The notes under the pieces: model-generated
Told to the model about the DNA's origin: nothing
Seen by the model: only the letters and a program-made list of their open reading frames with translations
The model's database searches: none
Origin: Chlamydomonas sphaeroides
Taxonomy: Eukaryota > Chlorophyta > Chlorophyceae > Chlamydomonadales > Chlamydomonadaceae
Assembly: GCA_001662425.1 (NCBI GenBank)
Contig: BDDC01000205.1
Span: 3,053 to 67,052 of the forward strand
Length of the DNA stretch: 64,000 nucleotides
Reading direction: 5' to 3'
In this document: positions 44,801-56,800 of the stretch, one piece after another
Numbering within the stretch: position 1 is the first letter of the stretch
Layout of the letters: each line of letters begins with the position of its first letter
Made by a program: the position numbers and the translations under genes

Positions 44801-47800
44801 GTCGTTTGGGCCCCAACGGAAGACCTTTAAAAGCCTTTCAAATCTGCGGCCGGTGAGGCGTGTCTGGAAAGGGTCTTGGTACACGTGATTTCCGGCAGAT
44901 GGGGATGGCTAGGCAGTGGGCAGGCGCATGCTTGGGTCGTCAGCTCTTCACGCTTCACGTAACGCCCGTCCATTCAGTCTCGCACTCCCAGCAGCGACAG
45001 CAAGCTAGTCGCACGGACAGTAGCTTGTCACGAGTGAGATGTGTAACATGTCTATGCGTCGTGAAGGTTACATGCATATGAACGAACGTATTCCCGGGTA
45101 CGGTATGGCACGCGGGTGCCACTCGGGGCTTCCTGGGCAGGGTCGCCACAGATACACTGAGATACACGGAGCATGCGCCATAAGAAACTAGATGACTTCC
45201 CAAGCCATACAAAAATCATTCAACCGCTGAGATGGCATATCGGAGCCCTCTTTAGGAAGTCGGTGGCTGGTCGGCATGCGCAAAATCGCGGCCAGCTGGA
45301 CCACACGAAAGAGGCCTGCCGACCACACCGCGTGCATCCTGATGGCATATAAAGCTGCGTGCTGGAAAGGCTCTGGGTCAGCCCTGGCCGTTTGGGGAAG
45401 CTGGCCGCTGACATGGCCCCTGGCCCCCTGGCAGCCCCTGAACCGCGTCCCACCTGTCCCCGTCCATGGCGAGCTAGCAGCGCGCTCTTAAGGGTGGCAA
45501 AGCAATTGGGGACGTTATCTAGGTATTCGGAACTGATCCGCACGGTGTCGGGGTCCATACGGGTTGGGATCCCCCTGAACCCTCTCCTTTGACCCCCCGC
45601 ACGGATATGCCCAAAACATTCTCTGCTAAAAGTCCCTTAAGAATGTTTCTATGCCAGATTTGTAGCGCACTATCGACTTGTGGGGGATGGGTGGGTGGCC
45701 ATCTTGAAGGTTTTTGTGCAGAGCGGGGTCTAGGGGTCGGAAGAAGGTGCTGATTGGTACACAGGCCGGGCGCCTCGTGGTACCCGAATGCGGTATGTAG
45801 CTGAGATGCAACAAGCAACACAGTCGCCTATCTTACATATAAAATAACAGCCCAGGTAGGCAACCCAGCCATCGCGCACCTAGCTTGCTGTACAAACACG
45901 AGCTCATGACGCCTGAGGCGGGCGCTGTGTAGAACTTCAGCCGACCAGTGCTGTAGTTGCCGTCCCGGCCAAAGCTGAGGCCTCTGCACTCGGCGGCGCT
46001 GTTGCAGGTGTCGACCAGGTCGTCACCCGTGCGCAGACCGCCCGGCATGTCAGCTCCGGCCAGCGTGTAGTCGGCGTCTGCGTCTAGCTCATAGCCGTCG
46101 ATTGGTGGGCAGGGCGTGGCTGCGGTGGAACAGTAATTGAAAGTGTTGGCGCGCACAGCCATTGACAACGTTGGTTTGTTTCATCCAGTAGACAGATAGG
46201 CGGACGGGCACCAGGGCAAGCTCACTTGCTTGCGTGGGGCACTCAGCTGCCCTTGTATCTTATCGGGCCAAATCGTCACGCGCTTGACGAAGTATCAGTA
46301 GCTAGCACCAGAATGAGGTACGAGGGCTGGCATGCACCTGCTCGGGTCAGCGACCTGAAGCACACCGTCACCCCGTCTTTGGCGTCATTGGGTGTGCCAG
46401 TGAAGGGGCTCCGCCGCAGGACGCATGTGCGGGTGCTACTCCACCACAACAAAAAGCTGCGCGAGGGGCGGCATTGCGGCACGTGATGAACGTGTGGTAT
46501 TCATATGGTGCGTGGTGGTGACTACGGCTCTGAGACAGCAGGTAATGAAGCCATTAAGACCAACAACCAGCCGTGTGATCAGACAGTCCCATTGCGATAG
46601 AAAAGCAGCAGGCAGAGCCAACCCACAACTTATGTCTAGGCGAGCGGCGACTCACGAGCAAGCTCCATTGGCGACTGCTTGGCAGCGCCGCTGGCATTCC
46701 TCTTGTGTGATGTTGTTGATGGTGTTCAGAGTGATGCCCGCGACCTCAAAGTTGGCACGGCAGTGAAAGTAGCCTAATAGTGCGGGCGGGGCAGGGCAGC
46801 AGCGGGGAAGGCAGGCGGACGTTGTAGCACATCGCGGCACAGCAGCGCTTGCTTGCTTGCGCATCGATCTGTGCCTGTGCGCGTGCGTGCGTGTCTGATG
46901 GCTGGGGGCTGCTGGGCGTGCTCGCTACGCTCCCTCAGCGCGCGCGCCGCATAGTGGTAGCTAGTTGCTTGGAGTGACCTTTATGCTCAGCTAGCTGATG
47001 ATGCTGCTTTCTTTGTGCTGTCTGCTGGCGTGGTGTCCCGATGTTGGTCCCAAGCTAACGACGTGCAGATGGAGGAGCTCGCCTCCTTTTATTTGCGATG
47101 TATGTGTGTAACGGCCAACTGGACAATCTTGTTGCGATCAAGCAATTAGACAGGGACGGCCGTGAGCTTTCTGCCGGCCTCGAGGACGCACCGGTATTGG
47201 GGCGCACGAGACAGGTCGTGGTGCCAGTCTGATTGCGGTTGGTTCCTGTGCCGCCGATCAGGAAGTCGCGAGCCAGCTGGCACGTGCCGCCGGCGGTGCC
47301 GTTGTGGGAGCTCAGCTCGCAGTCCCGGTTCATGGCGCACCGGCCGCGGCACTCGGCAGCAGAGACCCCCGTGAACGTCGCGAGCACCGTGCGAGCCATC
47401 GCGGTGCTTGTTAGGCACTGCTGAGCAGCCAGCACTGCGGGCAAGTTTGGGACAGATGAAGGCGGCGGCATTGTGATGCAGCAAATAACGGTGAGGACCA
47501 GCCGTGGCAGGTGCTTTGCGTGGCTCACGCGTGAGGCCGGATGCGCACGATTCCACCGGTGCCACGTCGCACTCCTCCTCGCAGCTGCGCTGCGTCCGCA
47601 GGGTGGACCGCCGCCCGTCCGACGTGAAGCACGAGTAGTCGGTGCGCCCGTCGTCGTCGCTGCGGCCATATGGCCCGCATCATAGGCATTGGCAATAAGC
47701 GGCAAACATAATACAAAGCAAAGCAAGCCATTGGGGGCCCGCGTGTTTGATTGGTTAGCGGGTCGTTCGGGACGGCTCGCATTACGCTTTTTGGTGAGCA

Positions 47801-50800
47801 GACGACGGCCGCTGCTTTGAGGCCGCTGTATATGGCCACCCACCAGTCCCCTGACCACATCACGCCGCGCCACCAGGGGCACCAGGAGGGGTCGGGATTG
47901 CACACTGCAGGCAGGGTGTGGGAGCACCGCTGTTGTAAGGGGTTTGGTGCTCTAATGCGAGGTACAGGGAAGCTAGAAGAACAAAAGCTACACATGCTGC
48001 TTGTTGTCTGTTCTCGCAGAGTAGTTCAATAATTGTATCTCACCGCTCTTGACGTAGATACAACTGCCGTGCTCGTACGCCCTGGTTGAGGACAAGGGCG
48101 AAAGCAGCCAGCCCTGTGCGAATATTCCGCCGGCATAGCCAAATGAAGAAGGCAGGGCCCCACTGGCAAAGCCAGCGCAATCGGCATCGTCGCTGCAGAC
48201 CGTCGCTGGGTCGAGCGTGGAACTACTGTTGTCGCGGCCGGCTGTGGGTGCCGCATCAATAAAGCTGCTGTACCCAGGTAGCGTGGGGCAGGGCGTGGCT
48301 GCCGGCGGAAAAAAAGGGTGCGTGGCAATGCGTTAGTTGATGACTCGCAATGTCAGCCCCGCCCAGTCCTGTCGAACCTCGCTCGCTCTACCTTTCTTCA
48401 GGTAGTAGCAGATCCCGAAGGCCCAGTCCAGGGCCCCCGGTCCGTTGCTGGCCTTGATCGCCCCCAGGCTGTAGTTGCGGCCAATGCCCGTCGTGAAGGC
48501 CGTGCAATTGGCCTGAGGGGTTGGGGTGGACATGGCCGCATTGCCCTTGACATGTCTCCATGCACCGGCACGCAGGCGAGGCAGCAGATGCAATGCACGG
48601 GCACACAAGCACACGCGGCACGCATCGCCGCCGTTAACAAACCCGGCAGCACGGCGCGGCCCACGATGCGTGTCTAGCATGTTTCATCTCACCCATGCCC
48701 AGCAGCTGGCGGCCGGGTCTCCCACGGGCCAAGGCACCAGATCGCCTCCCTCCTGGTCTCTGTCCACGTATACGTCATAGCCAAGTACAGCCGGACATGT
48801 CGTGTCTGCGGGCGATGTGCGGGTGTGCAATCCAATTGAGGTACGTGCGTTGAGGACGTGTGACGCCTGCGCCACATGCATTCTCGTGGCTCGCACACAC
48901 TGCAACACGCGCTACACCAAGTAAGCCTGCCATCTGCCCTTGACTGCCGGACACAGCCCTGCTGCGTGCTGCCGCACAGCAACTCAGGTGGGGCTGAGGT
49001 GTGTTGATCGCGTGGGTGGTCCCATCTTATTATCTACTTCAGAAGGGGCTGCATTACAATCCCACGCCTGCTGGCCCGGTGCGTGCCCTTCCCTCCATTC
49101 CACGCACTCTGGCGCTGGTACCAGCACGCGCCGTGCTGGTACTGCGGCGGCCCCTGAGACAGCGCCCAGATGGGGCCACCCGGCTGTGTGAAGACGGTAG
49201 TCGGCCAGCTGCCGAAGCCAAGGCACTCGCTCGCAACGCTGCAGCTAGCGGTCGCATCGCCGAATAGCGCAACGGCGGGCGTGTTGGCGCTGCCGGCTTC
49301 GAGGCCGCGGGCGTTGGCAACCAGGACATAGCCAGGCGGCGCGGCCGGGCAGGACGTGTCTGCGGGGTAAGCAGCGCGAGGCGGGCCGCCAACGCGATAA
49401 CCATGGTCACGGTGACGGGCAGTCATGACGTGGAGAACCACATTACTCGCTAGGGTGTGCTCGCATGCTGAGGTGAGAGGCGGCGTTGCATGCGCATGAT
49501 GTGTGCGAGCTGCGCGCCTGACTTGATAATGATGATATGTATGATATTGATAACAGGAGAGTAATTCTTGATACGTGCGATCTGCGTGCCTCACTCTGTT
49601 TGGCGTAGGCGCAGGCTCCGTGGTAGTGCCGCAGCGCCGACGAGGTGTTGCGAACAAGAACGCCGCTCGTGAAGTTGGACGCAATCGCCAGCGTCAAGCC
49701 ACCACACTCGACCTGGGGACGGAGCGAGGAGTGGTGGCATGCGGCGCCCACGTAGAAAGGCAGGGTGCGGCAGGAGATGCGGTCGCAGAAACACTGCAAG
49801 GCCATAGCACAGGGCAACGAGCCTAGACTCCGCAACTGGAGCTAGTGAGCTAACAAGAGGCAGCAACGCGCACCAGGGTGTTGCATGTCTGGGACTGCAG
49901 AGCGCCGGAGCCGGCTAGCAAAGTGAAGTTGCCCGCGTCCTCGCCCCACGTCCCGTTGGTCGCTAGCAGGCTGTAGCCGGGGACGTCGGGGCACTGCGTG
50001 TCTGCGACAAGACGGAACGGAATAAGAGGCAACGCAAAACAGGAACGCCGTCGGCCGCGGGTTGACATAATTTTGGTGCGGTGGGGTGGTTATGGCCGCG
50101 TTCCTTCATCTTAACGGATCTTGATTGGCGCCATGGGACATTTGAGAGCCGCGTACGTCGCATGCGTGCCCGTCCTGTGTTCTATGGTTTGCATATGTGC
50201 GCCGAATTGGGCTTGCAAGCCATGTCCGGCAGCAGGTGCCGCACGCACGATGATGTCGCTCGGTCCTTGCGGAACTGCTGAGCTCCCACCTCGCTTGGTG
50301 TAGGCGCAGCTTCCGTGGACGTAGTACGCAGATGCGAGTGCGCTATGGTAGAAGGCCTCAGCGCCCAGCACAACCGCCCGCCGTGTTTCGAAGCTGCTAC
50401 ACATCTGCAATGGCCGAGCAGGGGAGCAAGAGGCGTGCATGTAATTGGCTCATGCCGAATAAATAGCTAGGCCATGAATGAGCCCAACATGCGGCACGCC
50501 CTCCTTTGCACGCACGCGGCTCGCCCTCCTAAACTTAGCGACGCGGCTTGACACGCGCATACCTATCTTCCAATTCGCTCACCGGTGATATGTTGCAGGG
50601 CTCTTCAGGGGTGCCGGCGCTCGAGCCTTCAATGAGGCCCCCTGCATAGCCTTGGTCGGTGTACGACGCATATCCCGCCACCGCAACGCAAATGGTATCT
50701 GTGTGCGCGGGCAATGGGCACACGCATTGCGCGGAATATGTTCAGATGGACGCACCTATCCGGGCCGTATGCCGTAGCATTCGCGGGGGCCATAGCGGTA

Positions 50801-53800
50801 AAGATCTCGTCCCGGCCCGCACGGTTAGCCATTAGTGCGGCGGACGTGTATGTGGACTACAAGTCATCCGTCCTGCTGCCCAGACCAGCCGCCCCCGTGT
50901 CATGCATTTTCTTATTGCTTCTATTGACACATGACGTGTTGTTGGCTCAGTCAAGTATGGATACAACTTGGCCGCGGGCTGCTCCTGGCCACCGGGCACG
51001 TGTGCAAGCAACCCTCAGAGCTCACTCCTCTTGGAGTACAGGCAGCTGCCCAGGAGATAGGAAATGCTGCCATGTGCGTTGGGCGTGGCGGTGCCGTTTG
51101 GGTGCACCACGAAGCGAGAGCAGTTGCGATGGAAGGTGCAGGCGTCGTACGTGGCGTCTGTCGCCATGACGGCGACCAGCGAGCTGGTGGAGGTGATGTC
51201 TGCAAAAGCATCGTAGCCAGGCCTCGAAAGGCAGGTGGTTTCTGTGGGTGTGCAGCATCAGTTCGCGCAACTCATAGACACGGGGCGGTGCACGTGCGTG
51301 CGTCTTGGTGTTCCGGCTCCGCTAGCTCCGTCTGCCGCCCACACGTTATCACGTCTTGCTGCAGTTGCATGGCATGAACATATCGAACCGCATAGAAACC
51401 CACACATATAGAATCATGTCGAAGCAACTCATGTGTGTCATCGGGAGCTTGAGAGCCATCACTCACGCAGCTTGGTGTACGTGCAGGCCCCGAACACGTA
51501 GCTCGTGTTGGCGTTGGCGTTAGCGGTAAGCCATCCAGCGGTTAGGTTGCTGGTGGGGTCCAGCAGGTTTGTCACAAAGCCGTGGCAGCCCTGGGAGCTG
51601 GCACACGTCGCCGCCGGATCGGGCGTGGTCACTGATGCACCACCCCAGCTGGGCCCGACCGCGGACGTGTCACGCAGGGCCACGTAGCGACTGATGCTGG
51701 GGCAGGAGACCACTGGGGGCGCGGTGACATGGATAGATGCGGCGGCGCGTCATGCTACCGGCAGTGCCTGGTACCAGCAGGCAGGGTGCCGTGCACGTCT
51801 CGGCAAGCAACGCCTTGCCGTGGGTGCCAGGGAGCTGCCCCGCCGTGCAGTCAATGGCTGCTATGGCCCCGCCAAGCAAGGCGGGAATTCCCGGTGTGCG
51901 GCATGGTACCAACGCCCCATACCAAACGCCCTATACCAAACGCCCCATACCAAACGCCTCATACCAAACGCCCCATACCAAACGCCTATACCTAGCCATA
52001 CAACTCAAAGAAATTATGGTTATTCATAGCGAACCGCCACGCACCCATCTTCACATATGTGCAGCCGGCCAGCTGGTACGTCAGGTTGGCCGGCGCCGGC
52101 AGGGCGGACTTGAGCGAGGCAGCACCCAGGGGTTGCACCACGAAGCCGACACAGGCGGCGCTGGTGGCGCACGCTTGGATGGCGGCCGCGGCCGACGCCT
52201 GGCTGGCGCCGGTGCTGTTGGCAGCCCATGTGGTGTCGCTCGTAGCGGTGTAGCCAGGCCACGGTGGGCATTGCGTGCCTGCATGTGAATTGCGTGCATG
52301 CGGGTGATGTGGCTGGTGTTTCCCGGCTGTAGGGCTTGTCTGGGTAGGGGCATGGCGTCGCAGCCAACGTCAACGTCAACGACGCCCATCGAGCGGGCGC
52401 ATCGATAATGATGTACACACCGGTACACACACCGGTACACCGGTACGAGGCAGGGCTCGCTGGGTACGTATCGATTAGAAATGGTATCACATAACAAGCG
52501 CAGCGCCGCCGGCCCTAATTGCAATATACGAGAGAGGACGAGAGCTGCGGTGGCACCGCACGAAAGCCGCCTAGCAAGCGAGTGAAGCAGCCTTCTTGTG
52601 CGACAGTGTGAGGAGTGCGCGCGGGGGCGCGGCAGGCCTAGACGACCGGCTTACGTACTCTGCTTTGCGTAGGCGCAGGTGGCATGGGAGTACCCAAGCG
52701 CCACGGACGCGCTGACGATAAACGTGGGCCATATGTAGCTCGAGTTGGCGTACAGCATGAAGCCGCCGCACTCGGCCTGACGTACAGCAAGCAGAGATGC
52801 ATCAATGTAGTCACTGCAGGGTGGCTGCATGGCAACTAGCAATCATGCCAAGCGGTTCTGTGTATGCACCTAATATTTTCTGTTGGAGCAGAAGAACGCA
52901 TGAGGTAGCGCCCTTTTGCACACGACGCCACCTCGGCTCATCGCAGCAGCCATTCCGCGTTGCACACAGCATCTGCTTGCTACTACGAGTACAACCAAAT
53001 GCAAAAACAACCCCCGCAACGCACCACTGTGCTGCAAGCAGATGGCTGGGGATTTGGCGTTGTGCACATGTTGAAGGTGTTGACCACCGGGCGGGCCCAT
53101 GCGCTGTCAGTAGCAGTAGTGTAGTTGTCATATCTGGGACAGACCGTTGCTGCAGGGACAGGTTGGGGCACGTTGCGGCTCTGGCGGACACGGCGGCTGC
53201 GAGTCCTTGCGGTGATGTGGGCGACGTGCTCCGTGCGGTTCCAGTGCATGCTGGGTGGATGTGCGTTGCTTGCCCCAGATCGTGTTTGCAAGGTGATGCG
53301 GCGGTCGTGCATTTGTTGGAACTCAACCGATGCTGCAGCCGCTTTTATTCAACGCACCGATCTTCGAGTAGGCACAGCCCCCGTGCGAGTAGAACGGCGA
53401 GTTGGAGGCGTTCCGCAAGGTGGATGATGCATTGTTCATGATTTCCCAGTCGGTGTCAAAAGCCCGACATGCCTGCGGCGGCACACCCAGGGGCGACCGC
53501 TGATCAACGACTGCAATCGATGGGTGCATGGCGGCTAAGTCACGACATCTTTAGCAACAGCACACGTTGTGCGATTCACAGTGCCAGTCCCCTCCATCTC
53601 AACCAGCAGGCCGCAGACCACGCAAGCACGCACCGGTAAGGTGTTGCAGGGTTCCTCCGTGCTGCTGTAGCTGACATTGCTGACCTGTGCGTCGCGAAGA
53701 CGCGTGTCTTTTTGCACCACGTATCCCGCCAATGCCCGGCATACGGTGGCTGCGTTCACCCAATGCAATGAATCCGGGCGGCAGCGCATGTCAGAGGCAG

Positions 53801-56800
53801 CGCAATGCTGCTAATGCTGCTGCGTGCTATGATTGGCCGACCACCAAGCCAAGGATGCCCTGATGATCGATGCATAGCCCACAGTAGCACACACAAAACG
53901 CAACCATAACCCACCACCAGTAGCCCGGCGCGCTAACTCACGTCTCTTTACGTACAGGCAGCTCATATGCATGTAGGGGTAGGCGCCACTCGGCAGTGTG
54001 CTGTTGAAGTCCAAGGCCGAGTCGTTTGCAAAGGTGAAAAACATGGCGCAGGCGCTGGACAAACGGCAGCCGCGCTCCACGGAGCTGGTCGGCTTCAAGG
54101 CGAGCAGCCCGCCTGTGCCTCCGTAGGCGTCCACAGTGACATTGAAGCCGGCCCTGCTGGCGCATGAAGTTGCTGCAGTCGGCAGGGAAAGGGCAGGGGA
54201 TGGCGCATGCACGGCACCAAGCAAGGACTTCGTTCAAAATGAATGATGTCACTTTCGAGTGTGTAACACGTTGCACCGTGTGCATAGGGCGGCACTTACC
54301 GTTGGCACGGTATCGCGTGCGACACCAAGTACATCAAGCACACAAGTGGCGCCACACCCTTAGACATTGGCTCAAGCTAGGCGCCAAGCCCAGCAGGTCC
54401 GACGGAAACTAGTGCAACTAGTGTCAGCTATAATGATGTTGAACGCATTTGCGCGCTGTGTAATCCGCCAACCATGGGGTGCCGTGATCCTTCATTAACA
54501 ATTGTGTGCCAATAATGCAATTGCCGGCACACACGCCGCTGCCGGCACGCGTACGCAGCTTGGTTTGGCACACCTATATAGAATCACATACAAACCCATA
54601 AATATGTCACTACATGACATCTTGAGGATGCGCATGTGTGTGTCATCGTGAGCTTGCGAGCCAACACTCACGCAGCTTGGTGTAGGTGCAGGCTCCGAAC
54701 ACGTAGCTGGTGTTGGCGGCGGTGGCGTTGGTGAACACCCAGCCGCCGGAGCTCAGGTTGCGCCCCGCGCCCAGGACAAAGCCGGCGCAGCTCCGGTTGG
54801 TGGAGCAGGCCGAGTCGGGATTCGCCACAGCCGTCTGAGGGGCCGCGACTGCCGTCGAGGTGTCGCTTGATACGCTGTAGCCAGCGACGCTGGCGCACGA
54901 TACCGCTGCAGGCACGGCAATAAATCAATGGGGGGCATGTGCATGCATGCGCAACCTCACACACACATGCAAGCGGTTCGCAAGTCAGTCTGCATCACAT
55001 TTGCAATAAGCAGCTTGCATGGATGTCCACCCAGCATGCACTTCCATTAGCAAGGTGCGGTCAGCCGCCGTGCACCCCTGTGCTGTGCGTTCACATGCAT
55101 CACGGCAGCAGCAAGCAAGCAAGCAGCAGGCGCAGCCAGGCCCATGCAAGCGCACACTCACGTCGCCGGGTGATGAGGCAGGAGCCGAATTGGTAGGGCC
55201 GCGCCACCCCCTCGATGCGGGCCTTGAGCCAGGCCTTGCCCGAAGCTGTTCGGACGTAGCCAGCTACACGGCATGAGCGACAAATAATGCGCAAGATGCA
55301 GCACAGCATCTTTCGTTGTCAAACGAAGGCATCAGCGGACACAGCATGCACACTGCAGCGTACATAGAAGCACAACAGCAAAGGAGCTGACGCGGTTATT
55401 AGCTCCACACACGCACCGCAGTCGGGCCGCTGGCGGCACTCGTAGTCAGGGTCCGTGATGAGGCCAGTGAGGTTGGCGCCGCCGCTGCTGGTGTGTGGCG
55501 TGATGACGGGAAAGCTGGCGGTTGTGACGCCGATGCTGCAGTTCACGGCTGCCGTGTCGCAGTGCGGTTGGGAAAGGTGACGCAGTGCTTGAGTGAGCAT
55601 GCATTCATCAAGGATTTGGGGGACGACGCTGCTGCACTACCTCGCGGCCTGGGCCGCCATTGCAGGCATCCCACCCTACCGACGACGCTGCACATGCAAT
55701 ATAGAATATAACGATAACATAGATAAAATACAATGATCGCCATCAGCCCGCCTCACCGGCCCTTGTATAAAGGCACACGCCAAACGCACGAACCGTGGTC
55801 ACGGTGAAGGGGACAACCTGCTTCAGCCGGCCGACGCTGTAGCGCCCAAAGAGGCCCAGGTTGAAGCCTCCGCAGTCGAACTGCGGGGTTAGTTCAGTTT
55901 TGTTGCAGGGCGGTTTGGGTTGCGGCCCGCAAGGGTGTTTGGGTATGCATGGAGTGCACGCATGGTGTTTGCGTAAGCGCAGGTCATTGTTGCTCGTACG
56001 TGCTATTGGTCGTCATTCATTGGTCTGCGGCTGGGCTTGGCGTTGTGGCGGCTGTAGCAGCCCGCTTTCATTCGTATTTTAATTTGGCCCTCCCTGTTGA
56101 CACAGATTCGGCTAGATGTATCATTTTCGGCTAGATGCATATTATCAGCTCCATCATCTAGACAGGTTGTGAAGGCAGGTGCGCGTGGGCTTGCTTGGCA
56201 TTGATTTTGACGGAGGTATGTCGCAACCGTGCAGGCGAGGTCGCTCACCCTGGCGCCGCAAGCCTCAAACGGGTTGTCAACGAGTGCAGTGCCTTTGAGG
56301 TCGGCCTCGGGGGGCAGGTCCACATCCGCCTGAGGGACCAGCCAGCGGCAGCACACACCTCCTTTTGGTTGCGTCCGAGTAGTCCGAGCAGTACTGACGC
56401 ATCGCAGCCCTCGTATCTCAGTCGACAGAGTCTATCGAGCTGAATCGTCTGTCGAGCTGAACCGTTAATGCGTCGGCAGCAGATAGGCTCACTACCCGAG
56501 CGCAGTCCCGTGTCCGGACAGTCCGGTGCCATTGGGACGGGAGTGCCGCAGCGTCTGTCGATCGCAGCAGGAACCCACCTGTACGCTGTAGCCTGGCACC
56601 ACTGGACACTCGGTAACTGCGGCAGGTGGCACGTGCACGCAGGCGGGAGCATGGGCGCACGCAAAGAACCACTTGTGTACACCCAGGTATGTGATCACCG
56701 ACCTCACCCGGACCGGATGTCACCGACTGCACCCGGCCCTGCACAATTCGCTCACCCGCCGGCCAGCCGAGCACCTGCACCTCCGACAGCCCGACCGTCG

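Noticed and set aside
50755..50845. Possible extra exon between modules M11 and M12 (minus strand, ANRAGRDEIFTAMAP)
   Set aside because: M11 and M12 already join in phase 1 without it, and it lacks the module cysteines and a good acceptor.
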